Of a stretch of DNA of 64,000 nucleotides, positions 42,064-51,136 are shown one piece after another. Every line of letters begins with the position of its first letter. Position 1 is the stretch's first letter. The DNA is from an uncultured Phascolarctobacterium sp. (GTDB taxonomy: Bacteria > Bacillota > Negativicutes > Acidaminococcales > Acidaminococcaceae). The stretch lies in the NCBI RefSeq assembly GCF_934190775.1, contig NZ_CAKPTG010000012.1, positions 1 through 64,000 of the forward strand, read 5' to 3'. A model generated the notes under the pieces. It did no database searches. It saw only the letters and a program-made list of their open reading frames with translations, and was not told where the DNA came from. The position numbers and the translations under genes were made by a program.

Positions 42064-43950
42064 TTAGAAGGTATGAGTAAACATTACACGCCAGTTGTAC
42101 GGCAAATCCAAGTTAGCGTATTTATTAGCATAGTTCTTTTTATCCAACAGGTTGTTCATAGTGACTGTAATGTTGTCATTTTCTGTCAGGTCATAAGATG
42201 TATTCCAAGTCAATCTGATTCTTTCAGGAATCTGACGGTTGTTATAGTCTTCTCTATCACCTAAATATTTAAAAGTCAAATTACTCGTCCATTTATCCTT
42301 ACTGTAGGTAACACCTGCAGCTACGTCAATGCGACCAGAATCTTGTGTCCATTTTGGTTTAGCTACGGATTTATCATAAATTTCAGGGTTACTGTAACCT
42401 AAACCTAAATTATATTGCCAATTATCATTTACATTGTTAGTAAATTCAAATTCGACACCAGTGTTTCTAAAATCACCTTTATTAACAATATATTGCTTAC
42501 CATCAGGACCAAGTTTCTTAGAACCAGACCAGCCAAATTTATCCTGGAATTTCATATGATATACAGCTAACTTATACAATTTATTTCCATCTAATTTTTT
42601 GATACCGGTTTCATAATTCCAGCCTTTTTCAGGAACAAGATTAGTAAAGTTAGAAGAAGTAAAATAGGAATCAACTGCAGGCATTTGGAAAGCCTTGCCC
42701 ACATTGATATACCAGCTGGTATCTTCATCAAATTTATATAATGTCTGAATTTGCGGCAAAGCAATTTTTTTAGAGGTAGCCAAATCGCTAAAGGATTCGC
42801 TTCTCAAGCCCAAGATAGCTTCAAACTTATCGCTAAAGTTCTTATCATAGGAAACATATACAGAATTATCAGTTCTATGCGCTACATTAGCAGTTTTTAC
42901 CAAGCCTTCATAATTCTCTCTTTTAAAAGTATAACCCAAAATCAGAGAATCCTTGCCAAAATCCCATTTTTTCTGAATATCTGCTACATAGCTGTCTAAT
43001 TTCGCATTACTATCAACTTTTACATTTTTTACAAAATCGTATCCATCTGCTTTTCTATAATTATATCCAAGCGTAGCATTAATTCCATTGTCTTTTCCAG
43101 CATAAGCTAATCCCATAGTCATACGAGAATCTTTATATCTGTAATCATAATCCTTAACATCCGCAGGTTTTTTCGCATATTTATGACCACCACGAGTGAT
43201 ATCACCATGAGAATAAAAGAAGTTTGCTCGCAGCTCATCAGTCAACTGTCCAGTCATAGCAACTCTTTCTTTCTGACCTTTGCCAATCCACCAGTCAGTA
43301 TCTGAGCCATAGGGATAATCATTACTATGGGTATATTTATCGGAATATTCTTTGCCTGCGCTAATCATAAATTTTTCGCTAGTCAAAGCTACGCCGTAAT
43401 CTTTATAATAATTACCTACGGTACCGCTAACTTTAATTTGTTCTTTGCCAGCTGGACGCTTAGTAATAATATTAATTACGCCGCCCATTGCTTCTGCGCC
43501 ATATAAAGTACCGGAAGCACCTCTAACGATTTCAACACGCTCAACCATAGCTGCAGGTATAGTATCAGCACTATTGTAATTTTTTAAGTTCATAGGAATA
43601 CCGTCAACCATAACTAATGTACCACGGTCAAAACCTCTTACAATACTTCTGCCAGAGCTAAAACCAAACTCTTGGCCTGCATCGCCATAGCCTGTGCTGG
43701 CCATACCTAATTGATTATCAATAATGTCAAAAACATTTTTGTAACCAGCTTTTTTAATGTCATCAGACTTAATAATTGTTGTAGTAGCAGGGGTAGCAAC
43801 ATCCCTAGTTTCCGTTCTCGTTGCAGTTACAACCATCTGGTCAAGCGTATACTCCTGCAGCTCTTCAGCAAATACGTTTGTGCCCCCCCACATTACACTA
43901 CCGGTAATTAGGGCAGTCATCAATAAACCCTTGGAAAAATTACTCTTCAT
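42064..43950 (-). CDS. TonB-dependent outer-membrane receptor 2
   Basis: 628 aa. Signal peptide nearly identical to receptor 1 at DNA level, TonB box LDQMVVTATRTE, plug with VRGFDRGTLVMVDG and LYGAEAMGGVINIITKRP, barrel ending in HTF. It belongs to the FepA/CirA-like group by plug motifs; the substrate cannot be told. It shares a promoter type with the secreted protein-MFP-RND operon and a leader hairpin with receptors 1 and 4. Confidence 0.93.
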   Translation of the reverse strand: MKSNFSKGLLMTALITGSVMWGGTNVFAEELQEYTLDQMVVTATRTETRDVATPATTTIIKSDDIKKAGYKNVFDIIDNQLGMASTGYGDAGQEFGFSSGRSIVRGFDRGTLVMVDGIPMNLKNYNSADTIPAAMVERVEIVRGASGTLYGAEAMGGVINIITKRPAGKEQIKVSGTVGNYYKDYGVALTSEKFMISAGKEYSDKYTHSNDYPYGSDTDWWIGKGQKERVAMTGQLTDELRANFFYSHGDITRGGHKYAKKPADVKDYDYRYKDSRMTMGLAYAGKDNGINATLGYNYRKADGYDFVKNVKVDSNAKLDSYVADIQKKWDFGKDSLILGYTFKRENYEGLVKTANVAHRTDNSVYVSYDKNFSDKFEAILGLRSESFSDLATSKKIALPQIQTLYKFDEDTSWYINVGKAFQMPAVDSYFTSSNFTNLVPEKGWNYETGIKKLDGNKLYKLAVYHMKFQDKFGWSGSKKLGPDGKQYIVNKGDFRNTGVEFEFTNNVNDNWQYNLGLGYSNPEIYDKSVAKPKWTQDSGRIDVAAGVTYSKDKWTSNLTFKYLGDREDYNNRQIPERIRLTWNTSYDLTENDNITVTMNNLLDKKNYANKYANLDLPYNWRVMFTHTF

Positions 43951-43992
43951 GTTTACTCATACTCCTAAAAAATATATTTTGACCACTCTTCC

Positions 43993-44018
43993 CCCGTCCA
44001 GTCTTGCATGGCCACGGG
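43993..44018 (-). promoter_or_regulatory. Conserved leader hairpin, receptor 2
   Basis: Minus strand: outer stem CCCGT/ACGGG, bulge GG, inner stem CCA/TGG, loop TGCAAGAC. It ends 42 nt before the start codon. Confidence 0.6.
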
Positions 44019-44068
44019 CTACCAAGCGCATCAAGCAGATTCACAAGCTATACGGCAATATAGCTATG

Positions 44069-44105
44069 AAAAAAGCGCCCTTGCTTTTATAATCAGCAAA
44101 GGCGC
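44069..44105 (-). terminator. Terminator inside the receptor 2 leader
   Basis: Ten-bp stem with one G·U pair (44075-44084 with 44096-44105) and T6 on the minus strand. It lies downstream of the receptor 2 promoter, so it can act as an attenuator, or it ends the RND operon. Confidence 0.7.
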
Positions 44106-44187
44106 AAGTAGCTCTTCTGATATTATATGGAAAGTTTCTTTGCAAAGTTAAATTTCGCTTTAAGAATCTCTCTTTTTACATATCTAT

Positions 44188-44216
44188 AGTATACTACACA
44201 ATTCTTACATATTCAA
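44188..44216 (-). promoter_or_regulatory. Promoter of receptor 2
   Basis: TTGAAT (44211-44216), 17 bp, TATACT (44188-44193) on the minus strand. A TAGTATACTA palindrome (44187-44196) overlaps the -10 box, as at the promoter near 49150. Confidence 0.65.
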
Positions 44217-44236
44217 TATGTATTCTTATTATTAGA

Positions 44237-47200
44237 TTAAATTCTACTAGGAAATTTTTCTTTCAGCCATAAAAACAGAATTGGCAACACCAGCAGCGTG
44301 AACACCGTCGACGTTATCATACCGCCGATGATTACCCACGCCATGCTCACGCGCGTTTCCGAGCCTGCGCTCAGCGACAGCGCCGTCGGCAGCATGCCCA
44401 CCACCATCGTCATTGCTGTCATAAAGATAGGCTTCAGACGTGTTTTGCCTGCCTCGATTACCGCTGCCTTCGCCGTCATGCCTTCATGCATCAGCGTCAG
44501 CGTGTAATCCAAAAGCAGTGTGCCGTTTTTCGCTACCAAGCCGTCCATAACCAGAATACCGATAAGAGAATACAGGTTGATGGTATTATGCGTTAGCAGC
44601 AGGCAGAAGATGGCACCGATAATGCCCAACGGCAGCGAAAACATACGGATAAACGGCGTAAATACCGATTCATAGAGCACTGCCAGCAGCAGATAAATCA
44701 AAAGCAGTGAAAGCGACAACGCCATAGCCATTTCAACAAACGATTCGTTCATCGTGGTCGCCTGACCGGAAAAAGCATAGCTACTCTTAAGACCTGCGGC
44801 ATTGAGCTTTTGCGTCAGCTCCTTGACTACCTCGTTCAGCGGTCTGTCCGTCAGGTTACACTGGATGTTGATAATGCGCTCCTTGTTCACGCGACGGATA
44901 GTAATAGGGCCTACGCCCTCTTCTACGTCGGCAAGGTCGCCAAGAAAGACGCTGCCTCTGCCTGTCTGCACCGGAATAGCGCGCACGTCTTCAATATCAT
45001 AACCGCTGCCACCGGCAAAGCGTACTGCAATGTCGGTGTCGTTACCATGGTTTTGCACATCGTTCGCCAGCACACCGGCACTGCGTCCGCCAATGGCAGC
45101 GTTAAAGGACTGCGCCACATCATTGACTGTCGCATGATAATATTTCAGCTTGTCGCGGTCTACCGTCACCTTCAGCTCCGGCATACCCTTGACATAGGAG
45201 TTTTTTATATCCTTCAGGCCTGCGGTCGAAGCAAAAATCTGCTCCACCTTGGCAGAATCAGCCACAAGCTGGTCCATATCGCTGCCCTTAAGCTCCACCT
45301 GTACCGGTGAGCGCACAAGGTTGCGACCGCCGGAAACACCGGTGACGGAAGACTGGATTTCGTTGACGCGCACCTTGATTTCGCCCAAATTCTGTTTGGC
45401 AAAGCTGCGGATGCCCTGTGCTACCTGCCACACGTCCCTGCTGCGTTCATCGCTGCTTTTCAGCGCGATGACCAGCTTGCCCATGCTCTGCGTGGTCGTT
45501 ACATTCGTCATATAATGCTCGATTTCCGGCACCTTAGCCAGATAATCCTCAAATAACAGCAAAGCCTCGTTGGTTTGGTCGGCGTTATAACCCGTAGGCA
45601 GCTCAATATTAACCTGAATTGCGCTTTCGTCGGTACGAGGCATGTACTCCGAGCCAACTATACCGAGCGGCACCAGCGCTACCGCCACCGCGAAGGCTGC
45701 CAGCACACCCAGCACCAGCTTCTTCGGCTTTTCGATGCATTTGCGCAGCAGCACATCATATTGGGCAATCATCTGCGCTTCAAGACTGTCCAATCTGCTC
45801 CACAGCTTGCCCTTAGGCTCCTCCACGCCGTTTTTATAAAAGCGCGAAGCCAGCATCGGCGTCAGTGTGAAGGATACGACCAACGACATCAGCGTAGCAA
45901 AAACAATCGTCATGCCAAACTGCTTGAAGAACTGTCCTGTCGCGCTCTGCATAAAGGCAATAGGCAAAAATACCACTACGTCGCAAAGCGTCATAGCGAT
46001 TGCCGCCATACCAATCTCATTACGTCCTTCCTCCGCTGCCACGTCGGCGCTTTTGCCCATCGCCAGAAAGCGATGGATATTCTCCAACACAACAATGGAG
46101 TCATCCACAAGAATACCGATACACAGCGCCATACCCATAAGTGACATCATATTGAAGGTAAAGCCTGCCAGATACATCAGGAAGAAGGTTGCAATAAGTG
46201 AGGTCGGAATGGCAATCATAACTGCCATAGAGGACTTCCAGCCACGCAGGAACAGATACAAGACAAGTCCTGTAGTAACAAGGCCTTCGAGCAGCGTTTT
46301 AAGCGTGTTGCTCAGGGAATCGCGCACAAAATGCGACTGATCATAGACAACAGTAAAAACGTAGTCCGGATAATCCTTACGCAGCGTTTCCAGCTGCTGC
46401 AGTACGCCGTCTGCTGTGTCGACGATATTGGCACCGCTGGCCTTATAAACCTCCAGCGACACCGCCTCATTGCCATCGACGCGGCTGTAGGCCACAGCAC
46501 GCTTATCCTTGGCCTGCACGTTGGCCACTTGTCCCAGCTCGACGTATTTGCCGCCTGCTCCCTTCAGCTGCAGATGCTGCAGCTCCTCCGCAGTCTTATA
46601 CTGCGCCTGCAGGCGCACGGTTTTTTCCAAAGCATCGGTATAGACGGAGCCGGAAGAAACAATAACGTTTTCCTTGCGCACCGCTGTAATAATATCCTGC
46701 AGAGTCAAACCGTAATAATTGAGCTTATCCTTATCTACCTCGATTGCGATTTCCTTGGCACGGCCGCCGGTAACGTCAACATCGGCTACACCGGCTGCCT
46801 GCTGCAAGCGCTCCTTAAAGCTGCTGTCTGCCAAGGCAAAAATATCGTCTAGGTTATCCTTAGACGTTGCTGCAATCTGGATAATCGGATATTCTTCGGA
46901 GGAACGCTTGAGCACTGCCGGCTCATCAATATCCTCCGGCAGATTTTTGCGGATACGGCTGACCTTTTTAGTTGCCTCAATCGCCACCATATCAGCGTCA
47001 GCCTGACTGTCCAGCTCGACAAAAATCTCCGCACGTCCAGGACGGGTAGCGGAACGCACCTGCTTGAAGTGCGAAATTGAGGACAGCTCGTCCTCAATCG
47101 GCTTTGTCACCTGCTGCTCAACTGATTCCGTACTAGCGCCGGGATAGTTGACAATGACGCTGATAAATTTAGAGTCCACGTCCGGCAGCAGCTCCACGCC

Positions 47201-47296
47201 AATGCGAAAGAAGCTGATAAGACCGAGGACGCAGACTAATATGTAAATCATGCAGATACCGATAGGCCGTTTAATGGAAAAGCGTGTAATATTCAT
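44237..47296 (-). CDS. RND efflux pump, inner-membrane subunit
   Basis: 1019 aa, AcrB/MdtBC-type (HAE1) transporter. Twelve membrane helices in two halves with two large periplasmic loops; N-terminus RFSIKRPIGICMIY and the GVELLPDVDSKFISV motif are typical; helix 4 carries the proton-relay acids (LCIGILVDDSIVVLENI). It exports drugs, bile salts or other compounds using proton force. The start overlaps the MFP stop as TAATG. An outer-membrane TolC partner is not in the window. Confidence 0.95.
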   Translation of the reverse strand: MNITRFSIKRPIGICMIYILVCVLGLISFFRIGVELLPDVDSKFISVIVNYPGASTESVEQQVTKPIEDELSSISHFKQVRSATRPGRAEIFVELDSQADADMVAIEATKKVSRIRKNLPEDIDEPAVLKRSSEEYPIIQIAATSKDNLDDIFALADSSFKERLQQAAGVADVDVTGGRAKEIAIEVDKDKLNYYGLTLQDIITAVRKENVIVSSGSVYTDALEKTVRLQAQYKTAEELQHLQLKGAGGKYVELGQVANVQAKDKRAVAYSRVDGNEAVSLEVYKASGANIVDTADGVLQQLETLRKDYPDYVFTVVYDQSHFVRDSLSNTLKTLLEGLVTTGLVLYLFLRGWKSSMAVMIAIPTSLIATFFLMYLAGFTFNMMSLMGMALCIGILVDDSIVVLENIHRFLAMGKSADVAAEEGRNEIGMAAIAMTLCDVVVFLPIAFMQSATGQFFKQFGMTIVFATLMSLVVSFTLTPMLASRFYKNGVEEPKGKLWSRLDSLEAQMIAQYDVLLRKCIEKPKKLVLGVLAAFAVAVALVPLGIVGSEYMPRTDESAIQVNIELPTGYNADQTNEALLLFEDYLAKVPEIEHYMTNVTTTQSMGKLVIALKSSDERSRDVWQVAQGIRSFAKQNLGEIKVRVNEIQSSVTGVSGGRNLVRSPVQVELKGSDMDQLVADSAKVEQIFASTAGLKDIKNSYVKGMPELKVTVDRDKLKYYHATVNDVAQSFNAAIGGRSAGVLANDVQNHGNDTDIAVRFAGGSGYDIEDVRAIPVQTGRGSVFLGDLADVEEGVGPITIRRVNKERIINIQCNLTDRPLNEVVKELTQKLNAAGLKSSYAFSGQATTMNESFVEMAMALSLSLLLIYLLLAVLYESVFTPFIRMFSLPLGIIGAIFCLLLTHNTINLYSLIGILVMDGLVAKNGTLLLDYTLTLMHEGMTAKAAVIEAGKTRLKPIFMTAMTMVVGMLPTALSLSAGSETRVSMAWVIIGGMITSTVFTLLVLPILFLWLKEKFPSRI

Positions 47297-48555
47297 TACT
47301 TCGCCTCCTCCTTGGCCACCTCAACCACCATGCCGTCACGCAGACGCGCAAGATTATCAAGGATAACCGTCTCGCCTATCTTCACACCCTGCACTATTTC
47401 AATGCTTTCGTTATTGCTTGCGCCGGTGGTTACAAGCTTTTTCAGCGCTTTGTTACCCTTGCCCAGCACATAGACATAATATTTGCCGTCTCTTTCCAGA
47501 ACAGCATTTTTAGGTAAATATATAGTGGATGGCTTTTGCAGAAAACGCAATTCACCCTTGGCAAATAAGCCTGCTTTTACATTGGAGCCAGGCTCATCCA
47601 GCCTGATGCGGAGGGTAAATTTGTTTGTTTCCCTGCTTCTTACAGGGCTCACATAAACAACAGTACCCCGGCATATTTCGCCAATCGCCTCCAGCTTCAG
47701 CTCGACCTGCGTGCCAACGGTCACAGAAGCAGCCTCTGCCTCCGTAATATCGCAGTCTACTGTAAAACCACTGTCATCCAAAAGGGTAAGCAGCCTGCTC
47801 CCTGCAGGCGCATAGCCACCCACTTCTGCATCGCGGTAGGTAATAATACCTGCGCGTGGTGCCTTAAAAATCAGATCATGATACTTGTTTTGCGCAATAA
47901 TGTACTCCTGCTCGCGTCTGGCAGCAATCTGCTCCTGACGGTAGACCTGCGATGGTGTGCCGTCATAGTCCACCTGCTGCGCCAAAGCATCATACTGCGC
48001 CTTTTTATTCGCCAACGTCTGTTCCATACTGTCCAGCTCGGACTTGGAAACAGCGCCCTGCGCATACAGCTTACGGTAACGCTCTGCGTTGACCTGCGCC
48101 AGCTTATAATCAGCCTCATAGCGGGTAAGGCTGGTGCTGTAGCTCACGTCCGTAGTTGCCGCATTGGCTCCGGCCTCGGCATAGCGTGCCTTGGCCTTGA
48201 GCATTTCGGCTTTGGCGTCATCAAGATGCTGCACCAGGAGGATATCCCCAGGCTGCACCTTGCTGCCCAAATCCACATTAACCTCGTCGACGATACCGGC
48301 ATACTTGTTGACGATATCAATCTGCGCCTTAGCCTTAAGCTGGCCAAAGATGGTAATGCTTTTATACAATGGTCGCCTGCTCACTGCCTGCGTGTGCACA
48401 ATAGGTTTCATTACAGCTTTTTTTGACGGAGACTGGTTGGAGAGATGCCTAAGGCCCAGTGTCAAGGTAATGCCTATCACACAGATAGCGAGCAGACTAA
48501 GGAGTTTGTGTTGTAATATATAATTTTTTGCCTGAGTAAAATCGGGGCGCAGCAT
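47296..48555 (-). CDS. RND efflux periplasmic adaptor (MFP)
   Basis: 419 aa. One N-terminal membrane anchor (about 19-35), lipoyl half-motifs (YAGIVDEVNVDLGSKVQPG and KAPRAGIITYRDAEVGG) around a long coiled-coil hairpin (about 110-210), beta-barrel and membrane-proximal domains. It joins the RND subunit to an outer-membrane channel. Overlaps both neighbours by one base. Confidence 0.94.
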   Translation of the reverse strand: MLRPDFTQAKNYILQHKLLSLLAICVIGITLTLGLRHLSNQSPSKKAVMKPIVHTQAVSRRPLYKSITIFGQLKAKAQIDIVNKYAGIVDEVNVDLGSKVQPGDILLVQHLDDAKAEMLKAKARYAEAGANAATTDVSYSTSLTRYEADYKLAQVNAERYRKLYAQGAVSKSELDSMEQTLANKKAQYDALAQQVDYDGTPSQVYRQEQIAARREQEYIIAQNKYHDLIFKAPRAGIITYRDAEVGGYAPAGSRLLTLLDDSGFTVDCDITEAEAASVTVGTQVELKLEAIGEICRGTVVYVSPVRSRETNKFTLRIRLDEPGSNVKAGLFAKGELRFLQKPSTIYLPKNAVLERDGKYYVYVLGKGNKALKKLVTTGASNNESIEIVQGVKIGETVILDNLARLRDGMVVEVAKEEAK

Positions 48556-49112
48556 TATTTCGCTGCTGCTTGCGCATCAGCAGCTACTGCCTGCTGGCAG
48601 ATTTCCAACATAGCCTCAGCAAAGCTGCCTGCGGGAACCGGAACAAACTTCAGCTCCTTGGCCTGATGGCTCAGCAAAGTTTTCTTGCTGCCATATACGT
48701 CCATGCTCTCTACGCCGTAGGTTTTATCCTGCAGGTTGAAGGTCATAACGATTTCGCAGTACTGCACCTTTTCTTTTTTAGCCAGAGAGGCTTTGTATTT
48801 TTCATTAAGCTTCTTCAGCATATCCTTATCAGTGAAGACTGTTTTGGTCAGCACAGTGATAATATTTTTATCTGCTACCCCGTTTGTAACCTTGCTGAAG
48901 GTCAGAGAATCCATATCGTAAGCATAAATACCTACGTTGTTTTCTACAACGATAGACCAGCGAGCCTGCTCCTGTTCTTCCTCACTAGGTTTAGGCATCA
49001 TGCTGATTTCCCAGTTCATTCCCTCCTGAGTTGCAGGCTTCTTGTCTGCATCTGCAGCAAAAGCGGTTGCACAGAAAAATAAGGTCATCAATAAAATAAG
49101 CAGTTTTTTCAT
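48555..49112 (-). CDS. Secreted protein, possibly surface-adhesin-E-like
   Basis: 185 aa with signal peptide (1-20, AFAA-DA). The mature part has the pattern Trp...YAYDMDSLTF...VADKNIITVLTKTVF...YCEIVMTFN..., resembling the small periplasmic or surface-adhesin-E-like proteins common in Negativicutes; this match is tentative. First gene of the operon with the MFP and RND subunits (ATG/stop overlap), which suggests a role in the pump or its stress response. Confidence 0.7.
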   Translation of the reverse strand: MKKLLILLMTLFFCATAFAADADKKPATQEGMNWEISMMPKPSEEEQEQARWSIVVENNVGIYAYDMDSLTFSKVTNGVADKNIITVLTKTVFTDKDMLKKLNEKYKASLAKKEKVQYCEIVMTFNLQDKTYGVESMDVYGSKKTLLSHQAKELKFVPVPAGSFAEAMLEICQQAVAADAQAAAK

Positions 49113-49148
49113 GAAAACTCCACTCCTTTATATTTCAATATACCTATT

Positions 49149-49177
49149 AGTATACTATACTCTTATCTTTAATTCAA
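49149..49177 (-). promoter_or_regulatory. Promoter of the secreted protein-MFP-RND operon
   Basis: TTGAAT (49172-49177), 17 bp, TATACT (49149-49154). The TAGTATACTA palindrome (49148-49157) overlaps the -10, exactly as in the receptor 2 promoter. The -35 box lies inside the end of the BchD-like gene. Confidence 0.6.
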
Positions 49178-51130
49178 ATTTCTTACAATATGAATGATAT
49201 TTTCTTTCGATAGCTTCTGCAGCGTATAATAATTGGCCTGCATAGCGGCGGCAACCTTCTTTGCCAGGCCCAGCTTGATAAAACCGCTTTCCGTATCAAT
49301 CACCACGGTGGTAATTTTCGCCTTGGCGATTTTTTCAGCAATACTGATTGCTGCAGCCACAGGATCCTTTTCGCCCTCGTGCACGGCATTCGCACGTCCG
49401 TCAGTTACAACGATAAGAATCGGCTCCAGCTCACTGTCACGCTTGTTCATCATTGCCAACGTCTGCAGCGACAGCGCCAGGCCGTCTGCCAACGGCGTTT
49501 TGCCACCGGTCGGCATTTCCGCCAGACGCTTCTGCGCTAAGTCAACGCTGCGGGTAATCGGCAGCAGCATATCCGCCTTATCGCGACGGAAGGCAATCAT
49601 GCCTACGCGGTCACGCTTTTGATACGCCTCCTGCAGCATATAGAAGATAGCACCCTTAACAGCACGCATACGCTCGCGCGCACCCATAGAGCCGCTGGCA
49701 TCCACCGCAAACAGGAAGGTGTTGCCGATACGTTTTTCGCGTACCTTCTGGCGTAAATCCTCCTCCTTGATGTTCAACGCGCAGCCGTTGTCCTCACGCA
49801 GGCGCTGATAAGGCGCTGCAGCACGGATGGTTGCGTCAAAGGCCAAATCCGTAACCTTGCTTTTAGGCTGCTCGGCGCGCACATAACGTCCCTGCTTCAG
49901 GTCAGTCTTCGTCACGCTGCGTTTGCCGCTGCCGCGGCGCACATTGCGGTCCTTGCCCAAATCCAGCAGCATCTTCGGCAGGCGGAAGCTTTTGTCGATA
50001 TCGGCCAGTTGCTCCTCCGGTGCCAGATTACTGTCATTCTGCTCCTGCTGCTGCTCGTCCTCGTCGCTTTCGTCTTCCTCGTCCTCATCGTCAGAAGCAT
50101 CGTCATCTTCTTCATCATCGCCGTTATCCAAGGGCGGTGGTGGCGGCAGCTGGTTATCGTCATTATTCTCGTCGTTATTATCATCGTCAGGATTATCTTC
50201 GTTATCCTGCTCATTTTCTTCTTCGCTTTGGTTTTCGTCCTGCTGCTCCTGCTCTTCAGGCTGCTGCTCGGGCGGTTTGCGCATACGGTGCGGCAGCACG
50301 AACTGTGCTGCCTCCTCCACGTCCTTCGGCAGCACATAAGCGCGCCCCGCCATGGCGGCGATAGCGCGCGCAGCCTCCAGCAGATAAATTTCCGCACGAT
50401 GACCTGCGCAGAAGGCCTGCGAGCACAGCTGAGCAGCAAGCATCAGCATAGCATCGCTCACCTCTACCTGCGGCAGCAACTCACGCGCCGCCTGCACCTT
50501 CGCTGCCAGGGCAGCTGTTGCTTCCGCATACTGCTCGCAAAACGCAAGGGTATTGTTACTATATGCCAGGGCACGTTGGATAACCTCCACGCGCTGGCCG
50601 ATATCCTGCAGCGCCTGCATATCGGCGTACATACCGAAGCGGTCCAGAATATGTCCGGGCAAAGTGCCCTCCTCCGGATTCATTGTAGCAATGACAGTCG
50701 TGCGCACCTCATGGCTGCAGCTGATGCCATCACGCTCCACATTGTTGATGCCTGCGCTGTTGGCATCCAGCGCTGCAGTAAGCAGCTCCTGACGCAGCAG
50801 ATTAGCTTCATCAATATAAAGAATGTTATCTGTCGCACGCGCCAAAATGCCCGGTGAAAAACGTTTTTCGCCCAGGCTTACGGCAGCCTCCAGGTCGATG
50901 CTGCCAAAAAGCATATCCTCTGTTACGTTCAGCGGCAACGTCAACATCCTTTGCGCACCAATCAGGCTCTGCACACTGCGCGCCAGTACGGATTTTGCCG
51001 TACCCTTGGCACCGCCTATGAGCAGACCACCTGCTCTGCGGTTGACCAAAGCAATCAGCAAGGCCTTTTTAGCCTCCTCCTGCCCCACAACCGCAGTAAA
51101 AGGATAGAGATTATTTTTCAGCATAGTCAC
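49169..51130 (-). CDS. BchD/ChlD-like chelatase subunit (AAA + VWA)
   Basis: 653 aa. N-terminal AAA+ module with GGAKGTAKS Walker A (about 38-46) and MNPEEG sensor region, a long acidic-proline linker (about 285-370, with PPPPP and runs of Asp/Glu) and a C-terminal von Willebrand A domain with MIDAS DASGSMGA (about residue 472) and TDGRAN. This is the D subunit layout of class I chelatases. It forms a ring with the BchI-like ATPase to drive metal transfer in CobN. Separated by 6 bp from the BchI gene. Confidence 0.92.
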   Translation of the reverse strand: MTMLKNNLYPFTAVVGQEEAKKALLIALVNRRAGGLLIGGAKGTAKSVLARSVQSLIGAQRMLTLPLNVTEDMLFGSIDLEAAVSLGEKRFSPGILARATDNILYIDEANLLRQELLTAALDANSAGINNVERDGISCSHEVRTTVIATMNPEEGTLPGHILDRFGMYADMQALQDIGQRVEVIQRALAYSNNTLAFCEQYAEATAALAAKVQAARELLPQVEVSDAMLMLAAQLCSQAFCAGHRAEIYLLEAARAIAAMAGRAYVLPKDVEEAAQFVLPHRMRKPPEQQPEEQEQQDENQSEEENEQDNEDNPDDDNNDENNDDNQLPPPPPLDNGDDEEDDDASDDEDEEDESDEDEQQQEQNDSNLAPEEQLADIDKSFRLPKMLLDLGKDRNVRRGSGKRSVTKTDLKQGRYVRAEQPKSKVTDLAFDATIRAAAPYQRLREDNGCALNIKEEDLRQKVREKRIGNTFLFAVDASGSMGARERMRAVKGAIFYMLQEAYQKRDRVGMIAFRRDKADMLLPITRSVDLAQKRLAEMPTGGKTPLADGLALSLQTLAMMNKRDSELEPILIVVTDGRANAVHEGEKDPVAAAISIAEKIAKAKITTVVIDTESGFIKLGLAKKVAAAMQANYYTLQKLSKENIIHIVRNLN

Positions 51131-51136
51131 CGCTCC

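Noticed and set aside
40084..44236. Cobalamin riboswitch before receptors 1 and 2
   Set aside because: Leaders are too short for a B12 aptamer downstream of the promoters and the B12 box is not found; only the small hairpin is shared.
50009..50857. 282-codon plus-strand hydrophobic frame
   Set aside because: It is the complement of the Asp/Glu-rich linker of the BchD-like gene, which gives Val/Leu/Ile runs.
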